A stretch of 64,000 nucleotides of DNA from positions 1-64,000 of the forward strand of contig DXBT01000032.1 in assembly GCA_019116365.1 (NCBI GenBank), in the 5' to 3' direction. This DNA comes from Barnesiella merdipullorum (lineage in GTDB: Bacteria; Bacteroidota; Bacteroidia; Bacteroidales; Barnesiellaceae). The position numbers and the translations under genes were made by a program. The notes below the pieces were generated by a model that was not told the origin of the DNA, ran no database searches, and worked only from the letters and a program-made list of their open reading frames with translations. Shown here piece by piece: positions 33,042-42,105 of this stretch; position 1 is the first letter of the stretch, and the number at the start of each line of letters is the position of its first letter.

Positions 33042-35702
33042 ATGCTAACCAGAATATACAGTTACGGATTGGCCCTCTTGTCGGGGGGCATCTTGCTGGC
33101 CTGCCAGTCGCAACAACAGTTGCCCTATGCGTTGCATTGCGAATATCTGACCGAGCCGTTGGGTGTAGAGACTCTCGCGCCTCGGTTGTCGTGGAAGATT
33201 CCTTTTGTCGGCGATGATTCGATTGCGGCTTGTAGGGTGTGGGTAGCTGCCGACAGCGTTGCATTGGCCAACGGTGCAGCATCGTGTTGGAAAAGCAATG
33301 ACTTGCCGGGCGATACTCGCCGTATCACTTATGCCGGCAATAACCTGCAACCGTGGACGAAGTATTACTGGAAAGTGGGTTATCGAATTGCGGGCCGTGA
33401 TAAGTACGTTTATTCTCCCATCACATCGTTTACCATGGGAATCGTCTCGCCCGATGACTGGAAGCGCTCCTGCTGGATTAGCGATGGCCGAGATAAGGAC
33501 TATCGTCCGTCGCCTTATTATCGGAAGAGTTTTGAGGTAAATGGCGATGTGAAGCAGGCTTATGCCATTGTTGCCGCAGCCGGTTTGTACGAACTGTCAA
33601 TCAATGGTGAACGCCAGGGCGATCATTTTCTGGATCCCATGTTTACTCATTTCGACAAGCGGATATTGTCGGTGATGTATGATATAACCCCGGCCTTGAC
33701 ACAAGGCGAGAATGTAATTGGGGTGCAATTGGGGAACGGATGGTATAACCATCAATCAACGGCCGTTTGGTTTTTCGATCAGGCCGCTTGGCGCAATAGA
33801 CCATCGTTTACGGCTCAAGTACGTATTGAATATACCGACGGTAGGGTCGATACCTTGGTTACCGACAAATCTTGGTTGACGACCGACAGCCCGGTAATAT
33901 TCAATAGCATTTATACGGCCGAGCATTATGATGCGCGGCGCGAGATTGCCGATTGGAATCGACCGGGTTGCGACGTGTCGTCATGGGCGAATGTTGTGGT
34001 CGTGCCGGCACCTACTTCGCGCATAGAGGCACAGATGACGGTGCCGGTGCGTATTGTAGCCCGTTATAAAGCTTCGCGGTTTGAGGCCATAAACGATACT
34101 TGTTATATATATCATTTCCCCGAGAACATGGCAGGTACCGTGGAGCTTTCGGTTGTTGGCAAAGCCGGTACTGTCGTGAGACTGAAACATGGCGAGATGC
34201 TCAATGCCGATGGCACAGTGAACCAGGCCAATATCGATTATCACTATCGGCCAACCGACGACAGTGATCCGTTTCAAACCGATGTCGTGATTTTGAAGGA
34301 GGGGCGTACCTGCTTTACCCCCAAGTTCAATTACAAGGGCTTTCAATATGTCGAGGTCACTTCGTCTGAGCCCGTGGCTCTCGATGCCAACAGTGTAGTG
34401 GCTCTGAAGATGCACAGCGATGTGCCCGAGGTGGGGCGTTTCGTTTCCTCTTCCGATCTGCTGAACAAGATATGGCAGGCGACCAATAACTCATATCTGG
34501 CCAATCTTTTTGGCTATCCTACCGATTGTCCCCAGCGCGAGAAAAACGGATGGACGGGTGATGCTCACATTGCCATAGAGACGGCACTCTACAATTTCGA
34601 TGCTATTACCGTTTATGAAAAATGGCTGGCCGATTTTATCGACAGTCAACGTAGCGACGGGGTATATCCCTGCATCGTGCCCACCTCGGTCTGGGGATTC
34701 GACTGGGCCAATGGTGTGGACTGGACCAGTGCCGCCATCATTATACCGTGGGAGATTTATCGTTTCTATGGCGATACGACTCTTCTACGTCGCATGTATC
34801 CATCGGTTGTGAAGTATGTCGATTATATCCGCTCCATAGCCCCCGACAATCTAACCGATTGGGGGCTTGGCGACTGGATTCCGGTGCATAGCAAAAGCGA
34901 TGTGACATTGACCACCTCAATCTATTATTATGTTGATGTCGATATTCTGGCCAAAACGGCCGCGCTGTTGGGCTACACTTGCGATGCGGCTCTTTATGGC
35001 GATTTGGCCAGCCAGATAAAAGAGGCAATCAATAATCGTTATCTCGATAAGGAACGGGGCATTTATGCTTCGGGAACTCAAACCGAATTGGCTATGCCAT
35101 TGTACTGGGGCATTGTTCCAGAGGAGCATCGGGCCCGGGTAGCCGAGCAACTTAACCGTCGGGTAATAGCCGATTCGTGCCACCTTGATGTCGGTTTGCT
35201 TGGAAGCAAGGCATTACTTGGGGCCTTGTCGGACAACGGCTATCCCGAGACGGCTTATCGGGTGGCTACCCAGCAGACTTATCCGTCGTGGGGATATTGG
35301 ATTAAAAACGGAGCAACTACCCTGCACGAAAACTGGCGTATCGATGTCGTTGTGGATAACTCTTTGAACCATATTATGTTTGGTGAAATAGGCGCTTGGC
35401 TATACAAGACCTTGGGCGGTTTGCATATCGACGAGTCTCGTCCCGCTTTCGGTCATGTATTGTTGCGTCCCTATTTCCCCGACGATTTGGACAGCCTCGA
35501 GGTGGAGCATGAATCGCCCTATGGGCGTATTGCAGTCTCTTGGCATCGCGACAAGCAGGGGAACATTGATTATAAATTCGAGTTACCCCAAGGAACCACG
35601 GCAACCTTTTTGCCGTTGGGTGATAATATGGTGTATGAGGGGACTGAAACTACCTTTTCGTCCGGTTCTCATCGGCTTATGTTAAAATCAAAGGCTCAAT
35701 AA
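33042..35702 (+). CDS. GH78 alpha-L-rhamnosidase
   Basis: 886 residues. The signal sequence has LLACQ with Cys21, consistent with a lipoprotein. Domains in order are an Ig-like N-terminal part (ALHCEYLTEPLGVETLAPRL, typical of the family), beta-sandwich domains about 150-440 (GLYELSINGERQGDHFLDP, then YIYHFPENMAGTVELSV), an (alpha/alpha)6 barrel about 445-790 with PTDCPQREKNGWTGDAHIA, and a C-terminal beta-sandwich. The LHENW segment is also conserved. It removes alpha-linked L-rhamnose. Its presence in an otherwise mannan/glucomannan-type PUL is unexpected and indicates a rhamnose-bearing target. Confidence 0.93.
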   Translation: MLTRIYSYGLALLSGGILLACQSQQQLPYALHCEYLTEPLGVETLAPRLSWKIPFVGDDSIAACRVWVAADSVALANGAASCWKSNDLPGDTRRITYAGNNLQPWTKYYWKVGYRIAGRDKYVYSPITSFTMGIVSPDDWKRSCWISDGRDKDYRPSPYYRKSFEVNGDVKQAYAIVAAAGLYELSINGERQGDHFLDPMFTHFDKRILSVMYDITPALTQGENVIGVQLGNGWYNHQSTAVWFFDQAAWRNRPSFTAQVRIEYTDGRVDTLVTDKSWLTTDSPVIFNSIYTAEHYDARREIADWNRPGCDVSSWANVVVVPAPTSRIEAQMTVPVRIVARYKASRFEAINDTCYIYHFPENMAGTVELSVVGKAGTVVRLKHGEMLNADGTVNQANIDYHYRPTDDSDPFQTDVVILKEGRTCFTPKFNYKGFQYVEVTSSEPVALDANSVVALKMHSDVPEVGRFVSSSDLLNKIWQATNNSYLANLFGYPTDCPQREKNGWTGDAHIAIETALYNFDAITVYEKWLADFIDSQRSDGVYPCIVPTSVWGFDWANGVDWTSAAIIIPWEIYRFYGDTTLLRRMYPSVVKYVDYIRSIAPDNLTDWGLGDWIPVHSKSDVTLTTSIYYYVDVDILAKTAALLGYTCDAALYGDLASQIKEAINNRYLDKERGIYASGTQTELAMPLYWGIVPEEHRARVAEQLNRRVIADSCHLDVGLLGSKALLGALSDNGYPETAYRVATQQTYPSWGYWIKNGATTLHENWRIDVVVDNSLNHIMFGEIGAWLYKTLGGLHIDESRPAFGHVLLRPYFPDDLDSLEVEHESPYGRIAVSWHRDKQGNIDYKFELPQGTTATFLPLGDNMVYEGTETTFSSGSHRLMLKSKAQ

Positions 35703-35707
35703 ATCAG

Positions 35708-37636
35708 ATGAAGAAATATCTTGTAATCTTAGTCGCAATGCTGGGGTGTGGATTGTTGCCGATGAATCTTGGTGCAATCTCCATGCCTCATATATTTGCC
35801 GATCACATGGTTTTGCAGCGCGATGCCGAAATCGCTTTGTGGGGTAAGTCGGCTCCCAAAGAGCAGATTACGGTTGAACTGAATGGCGTGAAGAAAAGAG
35901 GGTTGGCCAATGCTTCGGGACAATGGAAAGTTGTTTTGCCGCCAATGGAGGCCGGAGGACCATACACGTTGACGGTAAGTGGAAAGAGCGATACACTCTC
36001 GTTTGTCGATGTCTTGTTGGGCGAGGTATGGATATGCAGCGGACAATCCAATATGGAGTTTCGGTTGTCGTCGGCCATGAATTCGGCCAAGGAGATTGCC
36101 GATGCCGACAATTATCCCGGGTTGCGTTCGTTTCATGTCGGGCAAGTCATGTCGCATGTTCCACTCAACGATGTAGAGGGAGAATGGCAATGTTGTACAT
36201 CGGCGACTGCCGGTGACTTCTCGGCCGTAGGTTATTTCTTCGCTCGAGAGTTGTATCGACGGCTTGGAGTTCCCATAGGTTTCATCAATACCTCTTGGGG
36301 AGGAACCGATATTGAGAGTTGGATGAGTATGGAAGCTATCGAGCAATTTCCCAAATACAAACGGTTACAAGAGCGCATGCGTTCGCCCCGGTTCGAGGAG
36401 TATGTGCAGCGTAGCGATGAGAACCGGGCAAAATTTGTCGAGTCGATGAAAGAGGAACCGGGCATGGCAGAGCAATGGTACAGCACTTCATACCCCAAGG
36501 ATGATTGGAAAGAACTGGTTGTGCCGGGCCTCTGGAGCAACGACGACCTTGTTGCTATCGATGGTGTAGTGTGGCAAACCTGTACTCTGGAGTTGCCCGA
36601 GGAGTATGTGGGCAAAGAGGCAATCTTGAGCCTGCATGTTATTGACGACGATGATATTACCTGGATTAATGGTCAGAGAGTGGGAGAGACTGCCGGTTAT
36701 GATGTGCGTCGGTTATACCACGTGCCTGCCGGGGTGTTGAAAGAGCATAATGAGATAACGCTTAAAATATCTGATTATCGAGGCGGGGGAGGTCTCTATG
36801 GCCCGGCCCATGAGATTTACTTGAAGATAGGTGATAAAACCTGGCCTTTGTCTGGAACTTGGCGGTATAAAGTATCGGCGTCCAGTAGCGATTTCGACTT
36901 TGTCGAGTATGGCCCAAATGCCTATCCTTCGTTGCTTTACAACGCCATGGTAAATGCATTGACAGGCTTGAGTATGCGAGGTGTTATTTGGTATCAGGGT
37001 GAAAATAATACCAATCGAGCATCCGAATATTTCGATCTTTTCCCGGCGTTGATTAACGATTGGCGGGAAAAGTGGGGAAAGGAATTCCCATTTTATTGGG
37101 TTCAGTTGGCCAATTACATGGAGCCGGTAGCCGAGCCGGGTGAAAGTCTGTGGGCTCAGGTGCGTGCTGCTCAGACTCAGGCGCTTTCGTTGCCTCATAC
37201 CGGTCAGGCTGTAATTATCGATATAGGCGAAGCCAACGATATCCATCCCAAAAACAAGCAGGATGTGGGCCTCCGTCTTGCCCGACATGCCTTGCATAAG
37301 GACTATGGCTTCAGTGATGTGGTTTGTGAAAGCCCTTTCGCAGATACTGCTCACCGAGTAGGAGATAAAGTAATCGTACAGTTTGCACATGTTGCCGAGG
37401 GACTGATGGTAAAAAACAAGTATGGCTATTTGATGAGTTTTGCCGTGGCCGGGAGCGATGGCGTGTACAAATGGGTACAGGCCAAGGTTGTCGGTAAAAA
37501 CAGGGTTGTTCTCTCATGCCCCGATATCTCGACTCCCGTATCGGTGCGCTATGCTTGGGGTGATAATCCCGATGATGCCAATCTGTACAATTCGGCCGGG
37601 TTACCGGCAACCCCTTTCGAGATAGAAATAGAATAG
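35708..37636 (+). CDS. SGNH carbohydrate esterase (sialate O-acetylesterase-like) with inserted sugar-binding domain
   Basis: 642 residues, signal peptide about 1-23. The SGNH core is split: the nucleophile block CSGQSNME (Ser114) and the INTSWGGTDIESWMS block are N-terminal, and NDIHPKNK (Asp511/His513) is C-terminal. Between them, about residues 270-395, lies a jelly-roll insert like GH2 sugar-binding domains (ILSLHVIDDDDITWINGQRV). This architecture is seen in acetyl-glycan esterases of the CE20 type. It would deacetylate the glycan in the periplasm. It is the last PUL gene, 5 bases after GH78, and is followed by a terminator. Confidence 0.85.
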   Translation: MKKYLVILVAMLGCGLLPMNLGAISMPHIFADHMVLQRDAEIALWGKSAPKEQITVELNGVKKRGLANASGQWKVVLPPMEAGGPYTLTVSGKSDTLSFVDVLLGEVWICSGQSNMEFRLSSAMNSAKEIADADNYPGLRSFHVGQVMSHVPLNDVEGEWQCCTSATAGDFSAVGYFFARELYRRLGVPIGFINTSWGGTDIESWMSMEAIEQFPKYKRLQERMRSPRFEEYVQRSDENRAKFVESMKEEPGMAEQWYSTSYPKDDWKELVVPGLWSNDDLVAIDGVVWQTCTLELPEEYVGKEAILSLHVIDDDDITWINGQRVGETAGYDVRRLYHVPAGVLKEHNEITLKISDYRGGGGLYGPAHEIYLKIGDKTWPLSGTWRYKVSASSSDFDFVEYGPNAYPSLLYNAMVNALTGLSMRGVIWYQGENNTNRASEYFDLFPALINDWREKWGKEFPFYWVQLANYMEPVAEPGESLWAQVRAAQTQALSLPHTGQAVIIDIGEANDIHPKNKQDVGLRLARHALHKDYGFSDVVCESPFADTAHRVGDKVIVQFAHVAEGLMVKNKYGYLMSFAVAGSDGVYKWVQAKVVGKNRVVLSCPDISTPVSVRYAWGDNPDDANLYNSAGLPATPFEIEIE

Positions 37637-37658
37637 AGAATTTGGATTAAAGGGGATG

Positions 37659-37695
37659 AGAGAGCTTCCGTAAAATCGGGAGCTCTCTCTTTGTC
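37659..37695 (+). terminator. Terminator at the end of the PUL
   Basis: 12-bp stem AGAGAGCTTCCG/CGGGAGCTCTCT with one G-T pair, loop TAAAAT (37659-37688), then CTTTGTCTT. It closes the PUL transcript 22 bases after the esterase stop. Confidence 0.85.
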
Positions 37696-37776
37696 TTGGA
37701 ATATGATGATATACTATTGAGCACAGAAAAATAGATAATCGGGGGCATTGTGGGGGAAATGAATAGAAAACTTCTG

Positions 37777-37784
37777 TATCTTTG
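37777..37784 (+). promoter_or_regulatory. -7 box of the TlpA-like lipoprotein gene
   Basis: TATCTTTG matches TAnnTTTG. Transcription would begin near 37791, only 10-15 bases before the ATG codons at 37800 and 37806, so the leader is very short. No clear -33 box. Confidence 0.5.
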
Positions 37785-37805
37785 TTCTTCAGAAACCGAA
37801 TGTGT

Positions 37806-38975
37806 ATGAACAAAGTCTGTTATTGGATATTACCGCTATTGTTGTGCACAGGATGCCAGAATAGTGCAGAAACTTCGTATGTGATCGATGGTCATGTGAA
37901 TAATGTCAATGCCGATGGGAATATTGTCTATCTTTCCCATAGCAATGGCGATGAATTGGTCAACCTCGACAGTGCCATTGTCGATGGGGGGCATTTCTCC
38001 TTTCGGGGAGAGCAGGAGGTGCCTATCATGGCTTATCTGCGTTTTAACCGTTCGCTCGACTCGTTGGCTGTGCCGGTACTTTTTGTTTTGGAAAATGGTT
38101 TGATCGAGGCTACGCTCGACACGCTGTTTTCGACTGTTACAGGTACCGAACAGAATATGGCTTTCGAAACCTATAAGGTGGAGACGCATCGTCTCGACTC
38201 GTTGCGTCGCTCGTTGCACGACCGGTATCTCAAGCTGGTGGCCGATAGCCAGATGAACGCCGATCTCGAGTCTTCGATGTATAGACAATATGGACGGTAC
38301 GACGCCGAGGAGGTGGATCGGGCCTATCGGTTCATTCGCAAGAATCGTAACTCGCCGGCCGCACTTTGGTTGCTCGAGTCGATGCAGAGCCGGTTCAGCG
38401 AAGTGCAACTGGAACAGTTGATGTCGGAGTTGGGTGGACGGAATAAGAATGCTCAGGTGCTGACCGATATCGCCCAGCGGCTGCGCAGTGCCGACAAGAT
38501 TGAACCGGGCAGCCCTTATGCCGATGTGCAGCTTGTCGATATGTGGGGGCGGAATACCGCATTGTCGGGGTATGTGGGCTATGCCCGCTATGTGGTTGTG
38601 GGGTTCTGGCAATCGAGTAGCGCTCCCTCGTGTAGGGCGATGGTCAAGATGGGCGAGCTGTATCGCGAGTATGGATACCGGGGAGCGACTTTCCTGTCGA
38701 TATCGCTCGATAGCGATGCCAATTTGTGGCGCGAGCAGGTACAGGCGTTGAAGTTGCCGGCACACCAGTGTATCGCTGCCGATCCTGATGAGGTGGAGTC
38801 GCGTTATGCTTTGGCTGCTGTGCCCGGTTTTGTACTCATTAATCCCGATGGTACCATGCATGCCCGCAACTTGACGGTGGAACAATTGGAGAGTCGGCTG
38901 AAAGAGTTGTTGCCTTATCGCATGCGCAGGGATACGGTGAATCGGGTGGAGGTCAAGCCCGACAGTCTGATGTAA
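37806..38975 (+). CDS. TlpA/AhpC-like thioredoxin-fold lipoprotein with one active-site Cys
   Basis: 389 residues from the ATG at 37806 (ATG at 37800 is also possible). Lipobox LLCTGC is followed by a DUF4369-like N-terminal domain (YVIDGHVNNVNADGNIVYLS), a helical middle and a C-terminal thioredoxin fold (about 245-380) with the conserved cis-Pro loop VPGFVLINPDG. The active site, normally FWxxWCxxC, reads FWQSSSAPSC, leaving only Cys276. The protein therefore cannot do normal dithiol exchange alone. It is attached to the periplasmic face or outer membrane, has its own promoter and is separated from the PUL by a terminator. Confidence 0.8.
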   Translation: MNKVCYWILPLLLCTGCQNSAETSYVIDGHVNNVNADGNIVYLSHSNGDELVNLDSAIVDGGHFSFRGEQEVPIMAYLRFNRSLDSLAVPVLFVLENGLIEATLDTLFSTVTGTEQNMAFETYKVETHRLDSLRRSLHDRYLKLVADSQMNADLESSMYRQYGRYDAEEVDRAYRFIRKNRNSPAALWLLESMQSRFSEVQLEQLMSELGGRNKNAQVLTDIAQRLRSADKIEPGSPYADVQLVDMWGRNTALSGYVGYARYVVVGFWQSSSAPSCRAMVKMGELYREYGYRGATFLSISLDSDANLWREQVQALKLPAHQCIAADPDEVESRYALAAVPGFVLINPDGTMHARNLTVEQLESRLKELLPYRMRRDTVNRVEVKPDSLM

Positions 38976-39041
38976 TTGTGGTTTTGCTTTTTTGCCTGCG
39001 GGGCAAATGGATAATCAGAAATGAAGTATTGACATAAAAAT

Positions 39042-39073
39042 AAAAAAGCGCTCGATAACATCGAGCGCTTTTT
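39042..39073. terminator. Bidirectional terminator between TlpA-like gene and rplI
   Basis: Perfect stem AAAAAGCGCTCGAT/ATCGAGCGCTTTTT with loop AAC (39043-39073). The A-run and T-run make it work on both strands, serving the plus-strand lipoprotein gene and the minus-strand ribosomal operon. Confidence 0.92.
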
Positions 39074-39092
39074 CGTATCATAGATTCGTCGA

Positions 39093-39536
39093 TTATTCAG
39101 CAACGACTTCGAAGGGGATTTCTACGCTAACCTCTTTGTGGAGTTTGATAGTAGCTTTGTAGTGGCCCACTTCTTTTACAGGGTCTTTGATAATGATTTG
39201 TTTGCGATCTACGGTGTGACCCAGTTTCTCGAGAGCTTCGGCAATTTGGATATTGTTAACCGAACCGAAGATTGTACCGGTCGAGCTGGTTTTTGCACCG
39301 ATGGTGAGCGAAACACCTTCGAGAGCAGCGGCCAGAGCCTGAGCGTCGGCTTTGATTTTCTCGAGTTTGTGAGCACGTTGTTTCAGATCCTCTTCACGCA
39401 TTTTCAGAGCCATGGGCGAAGCGATCACTGCTTTCCCTTGCGGGATGAGGTAGTTACGACCGTATCCGCTTTTTACTGTAACGACATCGTCTTTGTAACC
39501 GAGGTTGGCGACGTCTTCTTTCAATATTACTTGCAT
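39093..39536 (-). CDS. rplI: 50S ribosomal protein L9
   Basis: 147 residues, normal length. The N-terminal domain MQVILKEDVANLGYKDDVV with VKSGYGRNYLIPQGKA binds 23S rRNA. A long charged connecting helix (REEDLKQRAHKLEKI) leads to the C-terminal domain (about 75-147). It is the third gene of the rpsF-rpsR-rplI operon, 23 bases after rpsR, and ends at the bidirectional terminator. Confidence 0.98.
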   Translation of the reverse strand: MQVILKEDVANLGYKDDVVTVKSGYGRNYLIPQGKAVIASPMALKMREEDLKQRAHKLEKIKADAQALAAALEGVSLTIGAKTSSTGTIFGSVNNIQIAEALEKLGHTVDRKQIIIKDPVKEVGHYKATIKLHKEVSVEIPFEVVAE

Positions 39537-39559
39537 GCTAAAATTCCTCCTTCGTTTAA

Positions 39560-39829
39560 TTATTTCATCAAATCAGTTACATAAGGGAGCAGCGCCAGGT
39601 GACGGGCTCTTTTCACAGCTTGTGCAATACGACGTTGAAATTTCAACGAAGTTCCCGTGATGCGACGAGGCAGGATTTTGCCTTGTTCGTTCAAGAATTT
39701 TTTCAGGAATTCGGGGTCTTTGTAGTCGATATACTTGATACCGTTTTTCTTGAAACGGCAGTATTTTTTCTTTTTGATGTCAACCGACGGGGGGGTCAAA
39801 TATCTGATTTCGGATTGTGCTTGTGCCAT
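39560..39829 (-). CDS. rpsR: 30S ribosomal protein S18
   Basis: 89 residues. The core YKDPEFLKKFLNEQGKILPR followed by RITGTSLKFQRRIAQAVKRA and RHLALLPY is the S18 signature. The protein pairs with S6 on the 30S platform, which matches its position three bases after rpsF. The N-terminus holds one Cys in KKKKYCRFKK. Confidence 0.98.
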   Translation of the reverse strand: MAQAQSEIRYLTPPSVDIKKKKYCRFKKNGIKYIDYKDPEFLKKFLNEQGKILPRRITGTSLKFQRRIAQAVKRARHLALLPYVTDLMK

Positions 39830-39832
39830 TTT

Positions 39833-40195
39833 TTAGTTCTCCTTTACTTCTACTTGTTCTTTGTTAGACGATTTAACACTTCTTCTCTTTGCAGCGTATT
39901 CGGCAGCAAATTTGTCCATTCTGAACGTCAAGAAACGGATTACACGTTCGTCACGACGGAATTGAACTTCCAATTTGGCGATGACAGAAGGGTCGGCGTC
40001 AAATTCCAGCAGGTTGTAAAAACCGGTGGTTTTCTTTTGAATAGGATAGGCCAGTTTGCGCAATCCCCAGTTCTCTTCATTCACGATTACGGCACCTTGC
40101 TCGGTGAGAATCGTTTTGAATTTTTCTACCGCTTCCTTCATCTGTACATCAGACAAAACGGGAGTTAAAATGAAAACGGTTTCGTAATGGTTCAT
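39833..40195 (-). CDS. rpsF: 30S ribosomal protein S6
   Basis: 120 residues. MNHYETVFILTPVLSDVQMK, the WGLRKLAYPIQKKTTGFYNL segment and RDERVIRFLTFRMDKF define S6. It has the short basic tail common in Bacteroidetes. It heads the operon with rpsR and rplI, downstream of a good promoter. A leader of about 40 bases could bind the S6:S18 complex, as known elsewhere, though I see no clear structure in it. Confidence 0.98.
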   Translation of the reverse strand: MNHYETVFILTPVLSDVQMKEAVEKFKTILTEQGAVIVNEENWGLRKLAYPIQKKTTGFYNLLEFDADPSVIAKLEVQFRRDERVIRFLTFRMDKFAAEYAAKRRSVKSSNKEQVEVKEN

Positions 40196-40243
40196 ACTCG
40201 TTTAGTTTAACGTATTGGTTAATAGTTTTTTTAATTTGCGGGG

Positions 40244-40274
40244 CAAAGGTAGGTATTATCTTGCAATTATACAA
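40244..40274 (-). promoter_or_regulatory. Promoter of the rpsF-rpsR-rplI operon
   Basis: On the minus strand TTG (40272-40274), 20 bases, TACCTTTG (40244-40251). The spacing and both boxes match the Bacteroidales consensus. Confidence 0.8.
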
Positions 40275-40330
40275 CCTTTTGCCTCTTTTTTATGCTTTTG
40301 CGGGTACTCTTTTTGACCGGTAGCTCTTCG

Positions 40331-41482
40331 TTAAGCTCTTTGAGGCTCATATTTTTTATAGAAGATGGTAAGCAATATGAAGCCTACGAGTGCCAACGGT
40401 GCTCCAATGAGGGCGGGGTAACGGTAGCCGAGTCCGGCTTCGAGGGGCAGACCTCCGAGGTAGGCGCCTATGGCGTTGCCCAGGTTGAAGGCTACCTGCA
40501 CGCAGGCGGCACCCAGCAGTTCACCACCCTTGGCAAAGTGGATAATCGAGATTTGTTGGGGGCTCGATACGGCAAAAAGTCCGGCCGTGCAGAGGCACAT
40601 AAGCACCACGGTGAGCCAGCCCACTTGGGCGACAAAAAAGATGGCGAGCAGTGCCACGAAGAGTATCAATTGGGTAGTAGCAGCCACACGTCCGGGGGTG
40701 TAGCGGTCGGAGAGGCGGCCTCCCAGCAGATTGCCTACTACCATGCCGAACCCCGCTAGTACCATCAACAGGGTGATGCTTTCGGCCGAGAAGCCCGATA
40801 CTTGGGTGAGCAGGGGATTGATATAACTGTACCAGCAAAATACACCTCCATTCCCCAGCAGCGTAGCTCCCAGTATCAGCCAGGGGGCTTTGCTTTTTAA
40901 GAATCGGAACTGACTTTTGAACCCGTTGTCGGGAATTCCCTCGACCTGGGGTACCCATTTCCAAATGAAATAGAGTACAATCAGGCTCCATGCGCCTACC
41001 AGCAGGAAGGTGAGTCGCCACGAAAGCAGGGTACTGAGCGAGGTGCCCAGCGGTACCCCGAAGAGGTTGGCGATGGTCATGCCGGCAATCATAATCGAGA
41101 CGGCTTCAGAGCCCTTTCCCTTGTCGGCCAACTTCTCGGCCACAATCGACGATACCCCGAAGTAGGCCCCATGGGGAAGCCCCGAGATGAAGCGGGCTAC
41201 CAGCATGGTCCAGTAGTTGGGCGCCACCGCGGCAAAGAGGTTACCCACCATCATGATGGTAGCCAGTCCCAACAGGATATTCTTCAAGGGGCGGTGGCGA
41301 GCCAGCGTAAGTAGTGGCGCTCCGGCACATACGCCCAGAGCATAGGCCGAAATCATGTGTCCGGCTGTAGGAATACTGATGTGTAGATCGGTGGCTATAT
41401 AGGGGAGGATAGCCATCATGACAAATTCGGCAATGCCAAGTCCCAGTGTGCCGAATGCCAGTGCAATAAGACTCTTTTTCAT
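40331..41482 (-). CDS. AraJ-like MFS exporter
   Basis: 383 residues from the ATG at 41482; the longer frame upstream is not coding. There are twelve predicted helices. The start MKKSLIALAFGTLGLGIAEF, the PTAGHMISAYALGVCAGAPL loop, GLPHGAYFGVSSI and the KGGELLGAACVQVAFNLGNA stretch closely follow E. coli AraJ. Members of this DHA1 branch export sugars or drugs; the substrate is unknown. It is a single gene between the ribosomal operon and Hsp20. Confidence 0.88.
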   Translation of the reverse strand: MKKSLIALAFGTLGLGIAEFVMMAILPYIATDLHISIPTAGHMISAYALGVCAGAPLLTLARHRPLKNILLGLATIMMVGNLFAAVAPNYWTMLVARFISGLPHGAYFGVSSIVAEKLADKGKGSEAVSIMIAGMTIANLFGVPLGTSLSTLLSWRLTFLLVGAWSLIVLYFIWKWVPQVEGIPDNGFKSQFRFLKSKAPWLILGATLLGNGGVFCWYSYINPLLTQVSGFSAESITLLMVLAGFGMVVGNLLGGRLSDRYTPGRVAATTQLILFVALLAIFFVAQVGWLTVVLMCLCTAGLFAVSSPQQISIIHFAKGGELLGAACVQVAFNLGNAIGAYLGGLPLEAGLGYRYPALIGAPLALVGFILLTIFYKKYEPQRA

Positions 41483-41615
41483 ACGATACCTTAATAACCT
41501 ATTGAACACAGGGAGGTGCCCCATTGCAGGCCCTCCCTGGAAAACCGGGTGCAAAGGACGCAAAATAGAATGGTTTATACAAGCCATGCGGCCTGTTTTT
41601 TTGGATAATCGGGCA

Positions 41616-41652
41616 TAAAAAAAGGCCGCTGCCTTTTTGTGGGCAGTGGCCT
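41616..41652 (-). terminator. Terminator of the Hsp20 gene
   Basis: 11-bp stem AGGCCGCTGCC/GGCAGTGGCCT with one G-T pair (41623-41652). On the minus strand it runs into a T-tract (A-run at 41616-41622). It lies 25 bases after the Hsp20 stop. Confidence 0.88.
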
Positions 41653-41676
41653 CGCTGGGATTGCTCCCGAAATCGT

Positions 41677-42105
41677 TTACTTAACTTCGATCGATTTTCT
41701 TGTACCGACGTTATTTTCAACAGGCAATTTGGGAAGTTCGACCGACAAAACGCCATGTTCGACATGAGCCGAAATTTTGTTTTTATCGACATCGTCGGGC
41801 AATATCATGGTCTGTTGGAATTTCGAGTAAGAGAATTCGCGACGCAGATAGTGCTCTTTTTTCTTCTCGTCTTTGTTCTCGGATTTCTTTTCCATCGTGA
41901 TTACGAGGTTGTCGTTCTCATCGACGTGAACCTGGAAATCGTCTTTTGTCATACCCGGAGCAGCCACTTCTACGCAGTAGTCGTTTTCATGTTCGATCAC
42001 GTTGATAGCAGGTGCTGTAGCGTTGGCTCTTTCCATCCATTCGTTATCAAAGAAATCATTGAAAATGTCGGGCAACCAACCTTGGTTTTTTCTCATGGGT
42101 ACCAT
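41677..42105 (-). CDS. Small heat-shock protein, Hsp20/alpha-crystallin family
   Basis: 142 residues from the ATG at 42105, preceded by AGGAG. The alpha-crystallin domain covers about 33-140: INVIEHENDYCVEVAAPGMT, REFSYSKFQQTMILPDDVD, and the HGVLSVELPK motif. The N-terminal segment NDFFDNEWMER is typical of bacterial Hsp20. It forms oligomers that hold unfolding proteins for refolding. It is monocistronic and has its own terminator. No CIRCE or other heat-shock operator is visible upstream. Confidence 0.94.
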   Translation of the reverse strand: MVPMRKNQGWLPDIFNDFFDNEWMERANATAPAINVIEHENDYCVEVAAPGMTKDDFQVHVDENDNLVITMEKKSENKDEKKKEHYLRREFSYSKFQQTMILPDDVDKNKISAHVEHGVLSVELPKLPVENNVGTRKSIEVK

